This document shows positions 34,516 through 43,243 of a stretch of DNA of 64,000 bases, piece after piece. The first letter of the stretch is position 1; each line of letters begins with the position of its first letter. The stretch is taken from contig JAYVUK010000038.1 of the NCBI GenBank assembly GCA_043787975.1, forward strand, positions 62,001 through 126,000, given 5' to 3'. A model generated the notes under the pieces. That model saw only the letters and a program-made list of their open reading frames with translations, was not told where the DNA came from and searched no databases. The position numbers and the translations under genes were made by a program. This DNA is from JAPLDA01 sp043787975 (GTDB taxonomy: Bacteria > Bacteroidota > Bacteroidia > AKYH767-A > 2013-40CM-41-45).

Positions 34516-34956
34516 TTGAAAACAAGAATCATAGAACCGAAAACGGAAGAAGAGTTGGAGAAGTATTATAATCTTCGGTATGAAATTTTGCGCAAGCCAT
34601 GGAATCAATCCAAAGCATCTACAAAAGATGAATGGGAAAATTCTTCCATTCATGTATTGATGCTGGATGAAAACAATGAAGCCATTGCTGTAGGAAGATT
34701 ACAACTCAACAACAATGAAGAAGGACAAATCCGTTCGATGGCTGTTAGAGATGATATACAAGGAAAAGGATTAGGATCACAAATCATTCAGTACATTGAG
34801 CAAAAAGCAAAGGAGAAAAAGTTGAAACACATTCTTCTTGATGCGAGAATAAAAGCGGTAAAGTTTTATGAGAACCATGGATACAGAGTGATCGGTGATT
34901 CGTATTTGCTGTTTGGAGAGATTAAGCATTTTAGAATGAAGAAAGAAATTTCATGA
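34516..34956 (+). CDS. GNAT N-acetyltransferase
   Basis: 146 residues, TTG start. The acetyl-CoA-binding motif is clear: IRSMAVRDDIQGKGLGSQII (R/Q-x-x-G-x-G/A), followed by the C-terminal ARIKAVKFYENHGYRVIGDSY typical of GNAT enzymes. The N-terminal half (RYEILRKPW) resembles the ElaA/YjdJ-like group. Substrate unknown. No operon partner is obvious. Confidence 0.88.
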   Translation: MKTRIIEPKTEEELEKYYNLRYEILRKPWNQSKASTKDEWENSSIHVLMLDENNEAIAVGRLQLNNNEEGQIRSMAVRDDIQGKGLGSQIIQYIEQKAKEKKLKHILLDARIKAVKFYENHGYRVIGDSYLLFGEIKHFRMKKEIS

Positions 34957-35099
34957 TTTAAGAAAACAATTCGTTGCCTGTACATAACTTTTTTTGCTTT
35001 TTCAAAATTTTTTCTCGAAGCTTTGCCAGATAAGATAAACCAATATTCAGATTTAATTCCAATCGTCAATCAAAAGGTAGTGGTTCCGTTTGAAAAATG

Positions 35100-35204
35100 A
35101 TTCCTCGCTTCGCTCGGAATGACAATGCAAATTAAGGCTAGAGTGCGGGTTAGGCCCGCCTCTTACCACCAATACAAGATGTCATTCCGAGCGAAGCGAG
35201 GAAT
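35100..35204. repeat. Palindromic element with 25-bp perfect inverted arms
   Basis: Arms 35100-35124 and 35180-35204 are exact inverted copies (core CCTCGCTTCGCTCGGAATGA), separated by 55 bases containing a smaller hairpin (GCGGG / CCCGC near 35146-35160). This is a known style of mobile intergenic palindrome. The rest of the 34957-35291 spacer shows no gene. Confidence 0.8.
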
Positions 35205-35291
35205 CTAAATATAATTCAAACTGAAAACTACCAATCAAAAGACTTTCTATTCTATTTAAAAATAATAATTTATTAAATAATCCCAACCACA

Positions 35292-35822
35292 ATGCAAAAG
35301 ATTATCTATTTAATATTTTTTTTGCTTTGCAACACAGTATTATTTGGACAATCCGTAGAGCAAAAAACGAAATCAATTATTAAAGAAGTTAAAAAGATAA
35401 ACAAAGATACTTCAGAGTGCACAACTAAAATACATCCCGGAACAAATTTGACAACCTTGAAGGGCTTTTACAAGGATAATCAATGGAAAAAAATAGTTAA
35501 TAGAAAGGATTTAATTCAAGGTTATAATGTAACAGAGTATTATTTTCTTGATGACAAATTAATTTTTGTACTTGAAAAGGAAAATGACTGGGATCCACAA
35601 AAAGGTGGTTCCGCAAAACCAACTCCAATGAATTCCATTTCCATGAGAGTAAAGAACGTTTATGAAGGCAAGTATTATTTCTGGAACGAGCAAATGTTCG
35701 CTCAAAGAATTACAGATGAGAGAGGACATATAACAGGAGTTATCGTTGATAATGCAAATAAAGAAAAATTTATTTTAGACAGTGCCAAAGATTTTATTGA
35801 ACAATTAAAAAGTATAAGGTAA
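35292..35822 (+). CDS. Unrecognised small secreted protein
   Basis: 176 residues with a signal peptide (about 1-20, VLFGQS). The mature part is mixed charged and beta-rich with a single Cys (CTTKI) and a segment GYNVTEYYFLDDKLIFVLEKEND that resembles small Bacteroidota periplasmic proteins measured only as hypothetical. No catalytic motif. It is followed convergently by selD. Confidence 0.65.
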   Translation: MQKIIYLIFFLLCNTVLFGQSVEQKTKSIIKEVKKINKDTSECTTKIHPGTNLTTLKGFYKDNQWKKIVNRKDLIQGYNVTEYYFLDDKLIFVLEKENDWDPQKGGSAKPTPMNSISMRVKNVYEGKYYFWNEQMFAQRITDERGHITGVIVDNANKEKFILDSAKDFIEQLKSIR

Positions 35823-35859
35823 ACGAACCGTTAAGAAGTTTTACTTCAAATAATATTGT

Positions 35860-36918
35860 CTACTCGTTTACCTGAATCACATACTCCTTCTTATCCACCA
35901 TCACTCCCAAAGGTATTTCAGAAATAAGCACTCCTGCTTTTCTTACTACTTCCAAAAATTTATTCTTCTCGCCTACTGCCACTGCCACCAATAAACCGCC
36001 ACTGGTCTGCGGATCGCAGAGTGTAATGAATGATGGTCCGTTTACACCAATAACTTTGCTTTGATAACTGTTCCAGTTTCGATACAGGCTGTCAGGAAAA
36101 ATTAGTTGATTTGTATAGACATTAATTCCTTCAATCAACGGAACATTTTTGTAATCAATCGTTGAAGAGAGATTACTTCCTTCCGCCATTTCGATTAAAT
36201 GTCCGAGCAAACCGAAACCGGTGATGTCTGTTAATGCATGAACACCTTCCAATTCTCCAAGCATCTCTCCACATTTATTTAGTGAAGACATTACATCAAC
36301 CAATTTTTTCAAATCAGTTTCAGAAATCTTTCCACGCTTCAATGCAGCAGCTAAAATTCCTGTGCCTAATGGTTTGGTGAGATAAAGTAGATCACCGGCT
36401 TGTGCCGTATTGTTTTTCTTCAAATGATTTTTTTTGACAAGACCATTTACAGCCAATCCGAAGATCGGTTCAGGACTGTCGATGCTATGTCCGCCTGCCA
36501 ACGGAATATTAGCTTCGTCACAAACAGAACGCGCGCCGTTAATTACTTGCTGAGCTAATTCGGGAGAAAGTTTATCGACGGGCCATCCGAGAATGGCGAT
36601 TGCAAGAACCGGCTTCCCTCCCATTGCATACACATCGCTGATTGCATTCGCTGCTGCAATGCGACCGAAATCGTACGCATCATCTACAACAGGCATAAAA
36701 AAATCGGTGGTGCTGATCAGACAATTTCCATCCGGCAATTCAAGAACGGCTGCATCGTCTTTACTTTCGTTTCCGACTAACAAATCCGGAAAATTCAGTT
36801 TGCTGTTCGTTCCTTTCAAAATTTCTTCCAGCACAGAAGGCGCAATCTTGCAACCACATCCTGAACCCCGACTGTATTGTGTTAAGCGAATTATTGGTGT
36901 TCCCTCCGTTGTATTCAT
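35860..36918 (-). CDS. selD: Selenide, water dikinase SelD
   Basis: 352 residues. Makes selenophosphate from selenide and ATP. The N-terminal active site GSGCGCKIAP has C21 and K24 in the positions of E. coli Cys17 and Lys20, so the enzyme uses Cys, not selenocysteine. Other family segments: DDAAVLELPDG, AANAISDVYAMGGKPV, AGGHSIDSPEP and LTDITGFGLLGHL. The start overlaps the selU stop by 4 bases (ATGA), indicating translational coupling; selenophosphate would go straight to tRNA selenation. Confidence 0.97.
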   Translation of the reverse strand: MNTTEGTPIIRLTQYSRGSGCGCKIAPSVLEEILKGTNSKLNFPDLLVGNESKDDAAVLELPDGNCLISTTDFFMPVVDDAYDFGRIAAANAISDVYAMGGKPVLAIAILGWPVDKLSPELAQQVINGARSVCDEANIPLAGGHSIDSPEPIFGLAVNGLVKKNHLKKNNTAQAGDLLYLTKPLGTGILAAALKRGKISETDLKKLVDVMSSLNKCGEMLGELEGVHALTDITGFGLLGHLIEMAEGSNLSSTIDYKNVPLIEGINVYTNQLIFPDSLYRNWNSYQSKVIGVNGPSFITLCDPQTSGGLLVAVAVGEKNKFLEVVRKAGVLISEIPLGVMVDKKEYVIQVNE

Positions 36919-37964
36919 ACAAATTGTTTTTCTAATTGTTGAGATAGCGAAAGAATACGATCAGCAACTTCTGCCAGTGTCTCGCTTTCTTTTTGTTCTA
37001 CTGAAATTGTTCTTTCAATTTTACGCTGATCCATTCCATAATCATACGCACGGTCGTAATAAAACAATACTTCGTCCAGCCAGGTTCTTTTGTCTCCATT
37101 ACGAAGGCCTTCAACCGCGTTACGTGTGCGAAGATCTCCCAATCTCTTTTTCAACTTCAGTGTATTTTCCGCCAGTTCTTCAACGGGAAAATTTCCATAG
37201 TCATTTAATATATTCTTTATTCTTCGTTCCAGATCAACTTTTAATTCGACAACGGGCGCTGTTCGCATCATTTCGTAAATCATCGCGGGAACCTGAACAG
37301 AACCAATGGTGTTGCTTTCATTTTCAAGCCAGAGAATTTTATTGTCATCCATTGAATTCCACTCCATCGCCAACTGATTCTCAAAATGCTCGGTGCGTGG
37401 TTGAGGCTTCTCTCCCATTGCTCCAAATGCCGAACCTTTGTGATTTGCCAATCCTTCAAGATCAATAACCTGTTCACCTTTTTCTTTCAGCAATTTCAAC
37501 ACGTCCGTTTTCCCTGTACCGGTTCGACCACCAACGACAACAATTTTCTTCTGATGATTGAACTGATCCACCGTCCATCTGCGAAAAGTTTTGTACCCAC
37601 CTTTTAACAGCGTAATCTTAAATCCTGCCATGCTAAGAATCCATGACATGATATTACTGCGCATGCCACCGCGCCAACAGTACAACATGGCATGTTTGTC
37701 TTCTGAAAGTTCAATTGCTTTCCTTGCAAAATCACCAAACTTATCGCCAACCAAATCAAAACCCTGTAACACGGCAGCTTCTCTTCCTTTTTGCTTGTAG
37801 GTTGTGCCGACCAAAACGCGGTGTTCATCATTCAAAAGAGGAAGGTTGACAGCTCCGGGAATATGTCCCTGTTTATATTCAGATTCACTCCTTGCATCCA
37901 GCAATAAAGTTTTTGCATTGCTTACTAGATCCAGGAACTCTTCGATGTTCACGGTTTCTGCCAT
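36915..37964 (-). CDS. selU: tRNA 2-selenouridine synthase SelU/MnmH
   Basis: 349 residues. An N-terminal rhodanese domain (about 5-130) contains active Cys C96 in YCWRGGMRSNIMSW. A P-loop domain follows with GGRTGTGKT (145-153). The enzyme replaces sulfur by selenium at the wobble uridine (mnm5s2U34) using selenophosphate and a geranylated intermediate. First gene of the selU-selD operon. A TAACTTTG box ends only 4 bases before the ATG, suggesting a near-leaderless mRNA. Confidence 0.96.
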   Translation of the reverse strand: MAETVNIEEFLDLVSNAKTLLLDARSESEYKQGHIPGAVNLPLLNDEHRVLVGTTYKQKGREAAVLQGFDLVGDKFGDFARKAIELSEDKHAMLYCWRGGMRSNIMSWILSMAGFKITLLKGGYKTFRRWTVDQFNHQKKIVVVGGRTGTGKTDVLKLLKEKGEQVIDLEGLANHKGSAFGAMGEKPQPRTEHFENQLAMEWNSMDDNKILWLENESNTIGSVQVPAMIYEMMRTAPVVELKVDLERRIKNILNDYGNFPVEELAENTLKLKKRLGDLRTRNAVEGLRNGDKRTWLDEVLFYYDRAYDYGMDQRKIERTISVEQKESETLAEVADRILSLSQQLEKQFV

Positions 37965-37968
37965 GCGC

Positions 37969-37976
37969 CAAAGTTA
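37969..37976 (-). promoter_or_regulatory. -7 element of the selU-selD operon
   Basis: Minus strand TAACTTTG matches TAnnTTTG exactly and ends 4 bases upstream of the selU start codon. No TTG at the usual -33 distance. Confidence 0.4.
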
Positions 37977-37990
37977 AAAACTTTTGTTCG

Positions 37991-38058
37991 TCATGCCGGA
38001 AGCATCTTGTTAGAATTGGGTCACGCTGCTATCTTTAAACAAGTTGCTTCCAGCATGA
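37991..38058. repeat. Inverted repeat between selU and gldF
   Basis: Arms 37991-38011 and 38038-38058 pair at 19 of 21 positions (TCATGC-GGAAGCA-CTTGTT), loop 26 bases. It sits in the divergent promoter region. Confidence 0.65.
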
Positions 38059-38129
38059 GTTTCATTTTATTGTGTGAAAAAAAATGAATTCATTGCAAAT
38101 CGAAACTCACTTTCATCAACAAAAAAAAT

Positions 38130-38137
38130 TACTTTTG
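38130..38137 (+). promoter_or_regulatory. Probable -7 element of gldF
   Basis: TACTTTTG matches TAnnTTTG exactly, 25 bases before the GTG start of gldF. No clean -33 TTG. Confidence 0.4.
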
Positions 38138-38162
38138 GCTCACCAAATTTTTATCCGCTCTT

Positions 38163-38897
38163 GTGATCGCATTACTAAAAAAGGAGATCAACAGTTTTCT
38201 CAGTTCCATCATCGGTTACGTGGTGATGATGGTGTTTCTTCTCAGCATCGGTTTGTTCATGTGGATCATTCCCGGAACCGACTTTAACGTCCTTGAAACC
38301 GGCTATGCGAACATCGACTCCCTTTTTATCATTGCACCGTGGGTGTTTATGTTTTTAATTCCTGCTGTAACGATGCGTTCGTTTGCTGAAGAAAATAAAT
38401 CAGGAACGATTGAATTATTGCTCACTCGTCCACTCAGTGACTTCCAGATTATTTTTGCAAAATATATTGCCGGAGTCATCCTCGCTTTATTTTCACTCGT
38501 TCCGACACTGGTCTATTTTATCTCCGTTTATTTTCTTGCCTCACCAACAGGAAATGTAGACATCGGCGGGATCATCGGTTCCTATTTCGGACTCATATTT
38601 CTTTGCAGCGCCTTTGTTTCCATCGGAGTATTCGCTTCCTCGTTGAGCAATAACCAGATCATCTCCTTCATCCTGGCTGTCATCATTTCGTTTTTCTTTC
38701 ATGCCGGATTTGATTCGCTGAGTACATTAACAACTTCAGGATTTTTCCCAACCCTGCTTTCACAGATTGGGATCAACTCACATTATACATCGATGAGCCG
38801 TGGTGTAATCGACACGCGTGACATGATTTATTTCATCACGCTTACAGCATTTTTCCTGTTACTCACCCGGTTTATAATTGAGAAAAGGAAATGGTAA
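38163..38897 (+). CDS. gldF: Gliding motility ABC permease GldF
   Basis: 244 residues, six membrane helices of the ABC-2 permease type. Recognised from IALLKKEINSFLSSIIGYVV at the N-terminus, the GTIELLLTRPLSDFQIIFAKY loop and the SRGVIDTRDMIYF segment. GTG start. GldF works with the ATPase GldA and with GldG in gliding and T9SS-linked surface functions; gldA is not in the window, which is normal since it is usually unlinked. Overlaps gldG by 7 bases. Confidence 0.95.
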   Translation: MIALLKKEINSFLSSIIGYVVMMVFLLSIGLFMWIIPGTDFNVLETGYANIDSLFIIAPWVFMFLIPAVTMRSFAEENKSGTIELLLTRPLSDFQIIFAKYIAGVILALFSLVPTLVYFISVYFLASPTGNVDIGGIIGSYFGLIFLCSAFVSIGVFASSLSNNQIISFILAVIISFFFHAGFDSLSTLTTSGFFPTLLSQIGINSHYTSMSRGVIDTRDMIYFITLTAFFLLLTRFIIEKRKW

Positions 38898-40576
38898 AAC
38901 GTCAGCTTAAAAAACAAAGCATCGTACAACTTACGGTTGCAACAACCATTTTGATTTTCATCAATGTGATCGGCGGTTTTGTGTTTACACGTTTCGACCT
39001 GACATCAGAAAAAAGATTTTCACTGGCTCCTTCCACCAAAGAATATTTAAAAGAACTCAATGATGTCATCTATGTAAAAATTTATCTTGAAGGCGATCTT
39101 CCTCCCGGATTCAAACGGTTGAGAAATTCTACCAAAGAATTGCTGGATGAATTCCGCGTGTATGCAAAAGACAACATCGAATACCAGTTCATTGATCCTT
39201 CTGCGATCACGGATAAAAAGGAACGCAACGATCTGTACCAACAGCTTGCGCAAAAAGGTTTGCAGCCGACCAACATCGAAGAGCGACAAAAAGGAGGAAC
39301 ATCACAGAAGATCTTATTTCCAGGTGTCATCATGAATTACCGTGCTGAAGAAATTCCTATCCAGCTTCTCAAAAGCCGCATGGGAACAAACTCGGATGTG
39401 ATGCTCAACAATTCGATTGAAGGATTGGAATATGAACTTATAAAAGGAATTAAAAGTATTACCAACAATGTAAAAACACGCGTTGCATTTTTGCAAGGTC
39501 ATGGTGAGCTTTCAACAAAACAGATTGCAGACGCTGCTTCGACGCTGAGAGAATCGTATCGTGTGGATACGGTTTCAATCAATGGTAAACTGGATGCACT
39601 CAAGAATATCCGAACACTCATTATTGCAAAACCCGATTCTGCTTTTAGTGAAAAGGACAAGTTTGTCATTGACCAGTTTATCATGAAAGGCGGACGTGTG
39701 CTTTGGCTCATTGATGCCATGCAAATAAACCTGGATAGCTTATCAGCCACAAGCACGAACGTAGCCATTGCAAAAGAACTGAACCTGGAAGATTTGCTTT
39801 TTAAATACGGAGCACGTATCAATTACGATCTCGTAATGGATTTGCAGGCAGCACCCATTCCGATTGTAACCGGGCAAGTTGGTAACCAACCCAAAACAGA
39901 ATTATTCCCCTGGTATTTTTCTCCGTTGATTAATCCTTCATCTCCTAATCCGATTGTTCACAACCTGAATGCGATCAAGTTTGAGTTTGCCAGTACGGTG
40001 GATACAGTGGAAGCAGAAGGTGTGAAGAAAACAATCCTGCTTACCACGTCAACCTATTCAAAAGCATTGATGGCTCCGGCACGTGTAAGTCTGAACATTG
40101 TGAAGGAAGAACCCGATCCGAAACAGTACAACAAGCCAAACCTGCCGGTGGCTGTTTTGTTGGAAGGAAATTTTCAATCCGATTTCAAGAACAGGGTTCC
40201 GGAAGCAATTGCCACTGCTCCTGAAATCGGCTTCAAAGAAAAAAGTGATTCGACAAAAATGATTGTGGTAACTGACGGAGATGTGATTGCAAGTTATGTG
40301 AGCAAAAAGAATGGAACCATTCTTCCGCTCGGGTACGATCGCTTTACACAACAAACATATGGCAACCGAAACTTTATCCTCAACTGTGTGGATTACCTCT
40401 GTGATGATTCGGGTTTGATGACCTTGCGCGCAAAAGAATTAAAACTTCGGTTGCTTGATAAAGCGAAAACTGAAAACAGCAGCATCAGATGGATCAATAC
40501 GGTTGCTCCGATTGTTTTGATCTTGCTGTATGGTTTAATTCACTCTACGATCAGAAGAAAAAAATATGAACGCTAG
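38891..40576 (+). CDS. gldG: Gliding motility protein GldG
   Basis: 561 residues. One N-terminal membrane segment (about 15-32), a large periplasmic region beginning with the family pattern FDLTSEKRFSLAPSTKEYLK, and a C-terminal membrane segment (about 535-552) before a basic tail. Annotated as the auxiliary or substrate-binding component of the GldA-GldF-GldG ABC complex. Translationally coupled to gldF. The DUF4340 gene downstream is a frequent neighbour but is separated here by a 213-base repeat block. Confidence 0.95.
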   Translation: MVKRQLKKQSIVQLTVATTILIFINVIGGFVFTRFDLTSEKRFSLAPSTKEYLKELNDVIYVKIYLEGDLPPGFKRLRNSTKELLDEFRVYAKDNIEYQFIDPSAITDKKERNDLYQQLAQKGLQPTNIEERQKGGTSQKILFPGVIMNYRAEEIPIQLLKSRMGTNSDVMLNNSIEGLEYELIKGIKSITNNVKTRVAFLQGHGELSTKQIADAASTLRESYRVDTVSINGKLDALKNIRTLIIAKPDSAFSEKDKFVIDQFIMKGGRVLWLIDAMQINLDSLSATSTNVAIAKELNLEDLLFKYGARINYDLVMDLQAAPIPIVTGQVGNQPKTELFPWYFSPLINPSSPNPIVHNLNAIKFEFASTVDTVEAEGVKKTILLTTSTYSKALMAPARVSLNIVKEEPDPKQYNKPNLPVAVLLEGNFQSDFKNRVPEAIATAPEIGFKEKSDSTKMIVVTDGDVIASYVSKKNGTILPLGYDRFTQQTYGNRNFILNCVDYLCDDSGLMTLRAKELKLRLLDKAKTENSSIRWINTVAPIVLILLYGLIHSTIRRKKYER

Positions 40577-40775
40577 ACTCCAACGAAATACGAATTGGTA
40601 CGAAACTACGAATGAGTCCAACGAATTACGAATGAGTCCATCGAATTACGAATACATGTACGAAACTACGAATTTGGTGTCCCTCGTATATTCGTACAAC
40701 TTCTTAATTCGTAATTCGTAGTTTCGTACTTATTCGTATTTCGTTGCCTCGTACTGATTCGTAATTCGTTGGAAC
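40577..40775. repeat. TACGAA/TTCGTA repeat block forming a large imperfect inverted repeat
   Basis: At least ten copies of ACGAAT or ACGAAA-type units on the left half and their complements (ATTCGTA, TTTCGTA) on the right half; the ends TCCAACGAA (from 40579) and TTCGTTGGA (to 40773) pair. Remnants of the same unit lie at 19043-19054 and 43303-43335. No open frame. It separates gldG from the DUF4340 gene. Confidence 0.85.
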
Positions 40776-40789
40776 CATAAAATATATTC

Positions 40790-41842
40790 ATGAAAAAAAA
40801 TAAAAACATCCTCACCATTGCGTTAGTTCTCGCCTTGATTACAGTTGTTCTTATCTATCGTACCCGGAATGGAACGATCAAAGCAGAACTCCAGGATTTT
40901 GCTGTGGCTGATACCGCTTCCATTACCAAAATATTTTTGGCTGACAGGAATGGCCATTCCGTAATTCTTGAACGTCAGAACCAAGCCGTCTGGACCGTAA
41001 ATGGTAAATACAAAGTGAGGAGAGAAGGAATTAAAATACTGCTGTCTACCATAAAAAATGCGCGTGTAAAAACCCGTGTTGCAAAAGCGGCATACAATGG
41101 AGTGATCAAAGGTCTCGCTGCTGAAGGAATCAAATGCGAAATATACATGAACGGAGAAGACAAACCGATGAAAGTTTATTATGTCGGTGGTTCAACGGCT
41201 GATGTACTGGGCACTTTCATGATGATTGAAAATTCCAGTTTGCCTTTTGTGATGGAGATCCCCGGATTCCAGGGTTATCTCACACCACGCTATCAGCCGT
41301 ACGAAAGAGACTGGCGCGAAACGATTGTGTTCGATTACAATTCCGAGGATATAAAAAGTATTTCAATTAAATATTTTCATGACCAGGCGCAGTCTTTTTT
41401 GATTGATCTTTCAAAAGGCCGGGTTAAGATATCTTCTCCTGAGAATAATAAAGTCATTCAACATGTTGATTCGGTCGGATTACTCAACTACCTTTCTTAC
41501 TTCAAGTATCTCTGCTTCGAAGGATTTGATAAAGATTTTACGGATCAGCAACGTGATTCGTTAAAAGCAACAATACCGTTAAGCACGGTAACTCTTACCG
41601 ACATGACAGGAAAAACCATTCGCATGACCACGTTTCCAAAACCTGTTACAAGAACTTCCCTGGCGCAATCTGATACGCTCGGAAATGCATTACAATACGA
41701 TATGGACAGGCAATATGCTTTTATCAATAGCGGGAATGATTTGGTCACTATCCAGTATCATGTCTTTGGAAAAATATTCCGCCAGTTCGATGACTTTGAC
41801 CTTGATAAACAGAAGACTATGAAGAAAACCGGAAGGAAATAA
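40790..41842 (+). CDS. DUF4340 membrane-anchored protein
   Basis: 350 residues. One N-terminal membrane helix (about 7-23, ILTIALVLALITVVLIY) and a periplasmic domain with the DUF4340 pattern ILERQNQAVWTVNGKYKVRREGIKILL and MKVYYVGGSTADVLGTFMMIE. Function unknown, but genes of this family commonly follow GldG-like ABC components, implying a role in the same envelope machinery. Confidence 0.85.
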   Translation: MKKNKNILTIALVLALITVVLIYRTRNGTIKAELQDFAVADTASITKIFLADRNGHSVILERQNQAVWTVNGKYKVRREGIKILLSTIKNARVKTRVAKAAYNGVIKGLAAEGIKCEIYMNGEDKPMKVYYVGGSTADVLGTFMMIENSSLPFVMEIPGFQGYLTPRYQPYERDWRETIVFDYNSEDIKSISIKYFHDQAQSFLIDLSKGRVKISSPENNKVIQHVDSVGLLNYLSYFKYLCFEGFDKDFTDQQRDSLKATIPLSTVTLTDMTGKTIRMTTFPKPVTRTSLAQSDTLGNALQYDMDRQYAFINSGNDLVTIQYHVFGKIFRQFDDFDLDKQKTMKKTGRK

Positions 41843-41866
41843 ACACCTCGTTTTTCTTTATCAACA

Positions 41867-41900
41867 TTGATTTTATCTCTCATCAAATCTTTTATATTTG
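41867..41900 (+). promoter_or_regulatory. Promoter of dnaN
   Basis: TTG (41867-41869), 23-base spacer, TATATTTG (41893-41900), an exact TAnnTTTG match. Predicted leader about 85 bases to ATG 41991 or about 155 bases to ATG 42063. Confidence 0.7.
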
Positions 41901-41990
41901 CAAGGTTCTGAGGAGAATTAAGAATCAGGATTTAAGATAAAGTCTACTTCATCTGTTTGTTTCTATAAATCATCATCAACAAATAATACC

Positions 41991-43184
41991 ATGAGTAAAA
42001 ATAATAACGCGAACGATGTCGTAATGGACATGCCTTCTCACACCAATAAACATGCTTCATCTATGAAATTTATTGTTTCCAGTTCCAGTTTGTTGAGGCA
42101 GCTTCAGGCGATCAGCGGAGTTTTGAATACGAACAATCCGTTGCCGATTCTTGACAACTTCCTTTTTGTAATTGAGAAAGGATCGCTGACTATTTCTGCT
42201 TCAGATCTTGAAACGACCATGACGACTCATCTCCAGGTAGAAGCAAAATCAAGCGGCAAGATTGCTGTGCCTGCAAAAATTCTGTTAGAGACCTTGAAGA
42301 CCTTTCCGGAACAGCCATTGACGTTCAGCATTGATGAAAAATCATTCAACATCGAGATCAGCTCTGATTACGGGAAATATAAACTCACCGGTTTTGACGG
42401 TGAAGAATTTCCAAAACTTCCTGTATTGGAAGGAACAAAATCCCTGGAGATACCATCCAACATGATGTTGCAGGCCATCAACAAAACCCTTTTCGCAACA
42501 GGTAATGATGAACTTCGTCCTGTGATGTCAGGAGTGTTTTGCCAGTTAAGCAAAGAGAACCTGACGTTTGTTGCAACGGATGCTCACAAGCTGGTTCGTT
42601 ACCGTAGAAATGATGCAAAAGCAAAAAATGAAAGCGCATTTATCCTTCCGAAGAAACCTCTTACGCTTTTGAAGAATGTTCTTACAGGTACTGACCAAAC
42701 GCTGACCATCAATTACAACGACAACAATGCATTTTTCGAATCCGGAAATATATCGCTGATCTGCCGACTTATTGACGGACGATATCCGAATTACGAAGCG
42801 GTGATTCCTGTTGAGAATCCAAACAAGCTTACTATTGACAGAGCTGCGTTGTTGAATTCTGTGAGACGTGTTTCCATCTTCTCAAATAAAACTACACACC
42901 AGGTTCGCTTGAAAATAAACGGCAGCGAATTGCACATCAGCGCTGAAGATTTGGATTTTGCAAACGAAGCAAACGAACGTCTCTCTTGTCAGTACACTGG
43001 CGAAGACATGGAGATTGGATTTAACGCTCGCTTCTTAGCTGAGATGTTGAGTAACTTAGACAGCGACCAGATTAACATTGAGATGTCGGCTCCTAACCGT
43101 GCAGGTATTTTGACTCCAGGAGAAGGCAGCAACAAAGAAGAAGATATTCTGATGCTGGTAATGCCGGTGATGTTGAATAATTAA
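41991..43184 (+). CDS. dnaN: DNA polymerase III sliding clamp (beta subunit)
   Basis: 397 residues as given; homologues usually begin at MKFIVSSSSLLRQLQ, here Met25 (base 42063), so the first 24 residues (Asn/His-rich, polar) are either an unusual extension or untranslated. Three clamp domains are recognisable (LPILDNFLFVIEKG; FATGNDELRPVMSGVFCQL; DLDFANEANERLSCQYTGEDMEIGFNARFL). The ring holds Pol III on DNA and docks MutL and others. The ending is VMPVMLNN; the 27 bases coding these last residues and the stop (43158-43184) are repeated exactly at 49850-49876. Confidence 0.96.
   Translation: MSKNNNANDVVMDMPSHTNKHASSMKFIVSSSSLLRQLQAISGVLNTNNPLPILDNFLFVIEKGSLTISASDLETTMTTHLQVEAKSSGKIAVPAKILLETLKTFPEQPLTFSIDEKSFNIEISSDYGKYKLTGFDGEEFPKLPVLEGTKSLEIPSNMMLQAINKTLFATGNDELRPVMSGVFCQLSKENLTFVATDAHKLVRYRRNDAKAKNESAFILPKKPLTLLKNVLTGTDQTLTINYNDNNAFFESGNISLICRLIDGRYPNYEAVIPVENPNKLTIDRAALLNSVRRVSIFSNKTTHQVRLKINGSELHISAEDLDFANEANERLSCQYTGEDMEIGFNARFLAEMLSNLDSDQINIEMSAPNRAGILTPGEGSNKEEDILMLVMPVMLNN
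43158..43184 (+). repeat. dnaN 3' end, left copy of a 27-bp direct repeat
   Basis: The last eight codons and stop of dnaN. An identical copy lies at 49850-49876, immediately after the SprB-protein gene, so 43185-49849 is bracketed by a direct repeat. Confidence 0.9.
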
Positions 43185-43210
43185 AATCAAAATAATAGTT
43201 TATTAAAAAA

Positions 43211-43243
43211 ACAGGTAGCTTGAAAAGTTGCTTGTTTTTTTTT
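43211..43243 (+). terminator. Terminator after dnaN
   Basis: 11-bp stem with three G-U pairs (43211-43221 with 43224-43234 region, tetraloop GAAA) followed by nine T. The stem starts 26 bases after the stop codon. Confidence 0.8.

Noticed and set aside
36593..37468. 291-codon plus-strand open frame across selD/selU
   Set aside because: Antisense to two clearly recognised enzymes; no own protein features.
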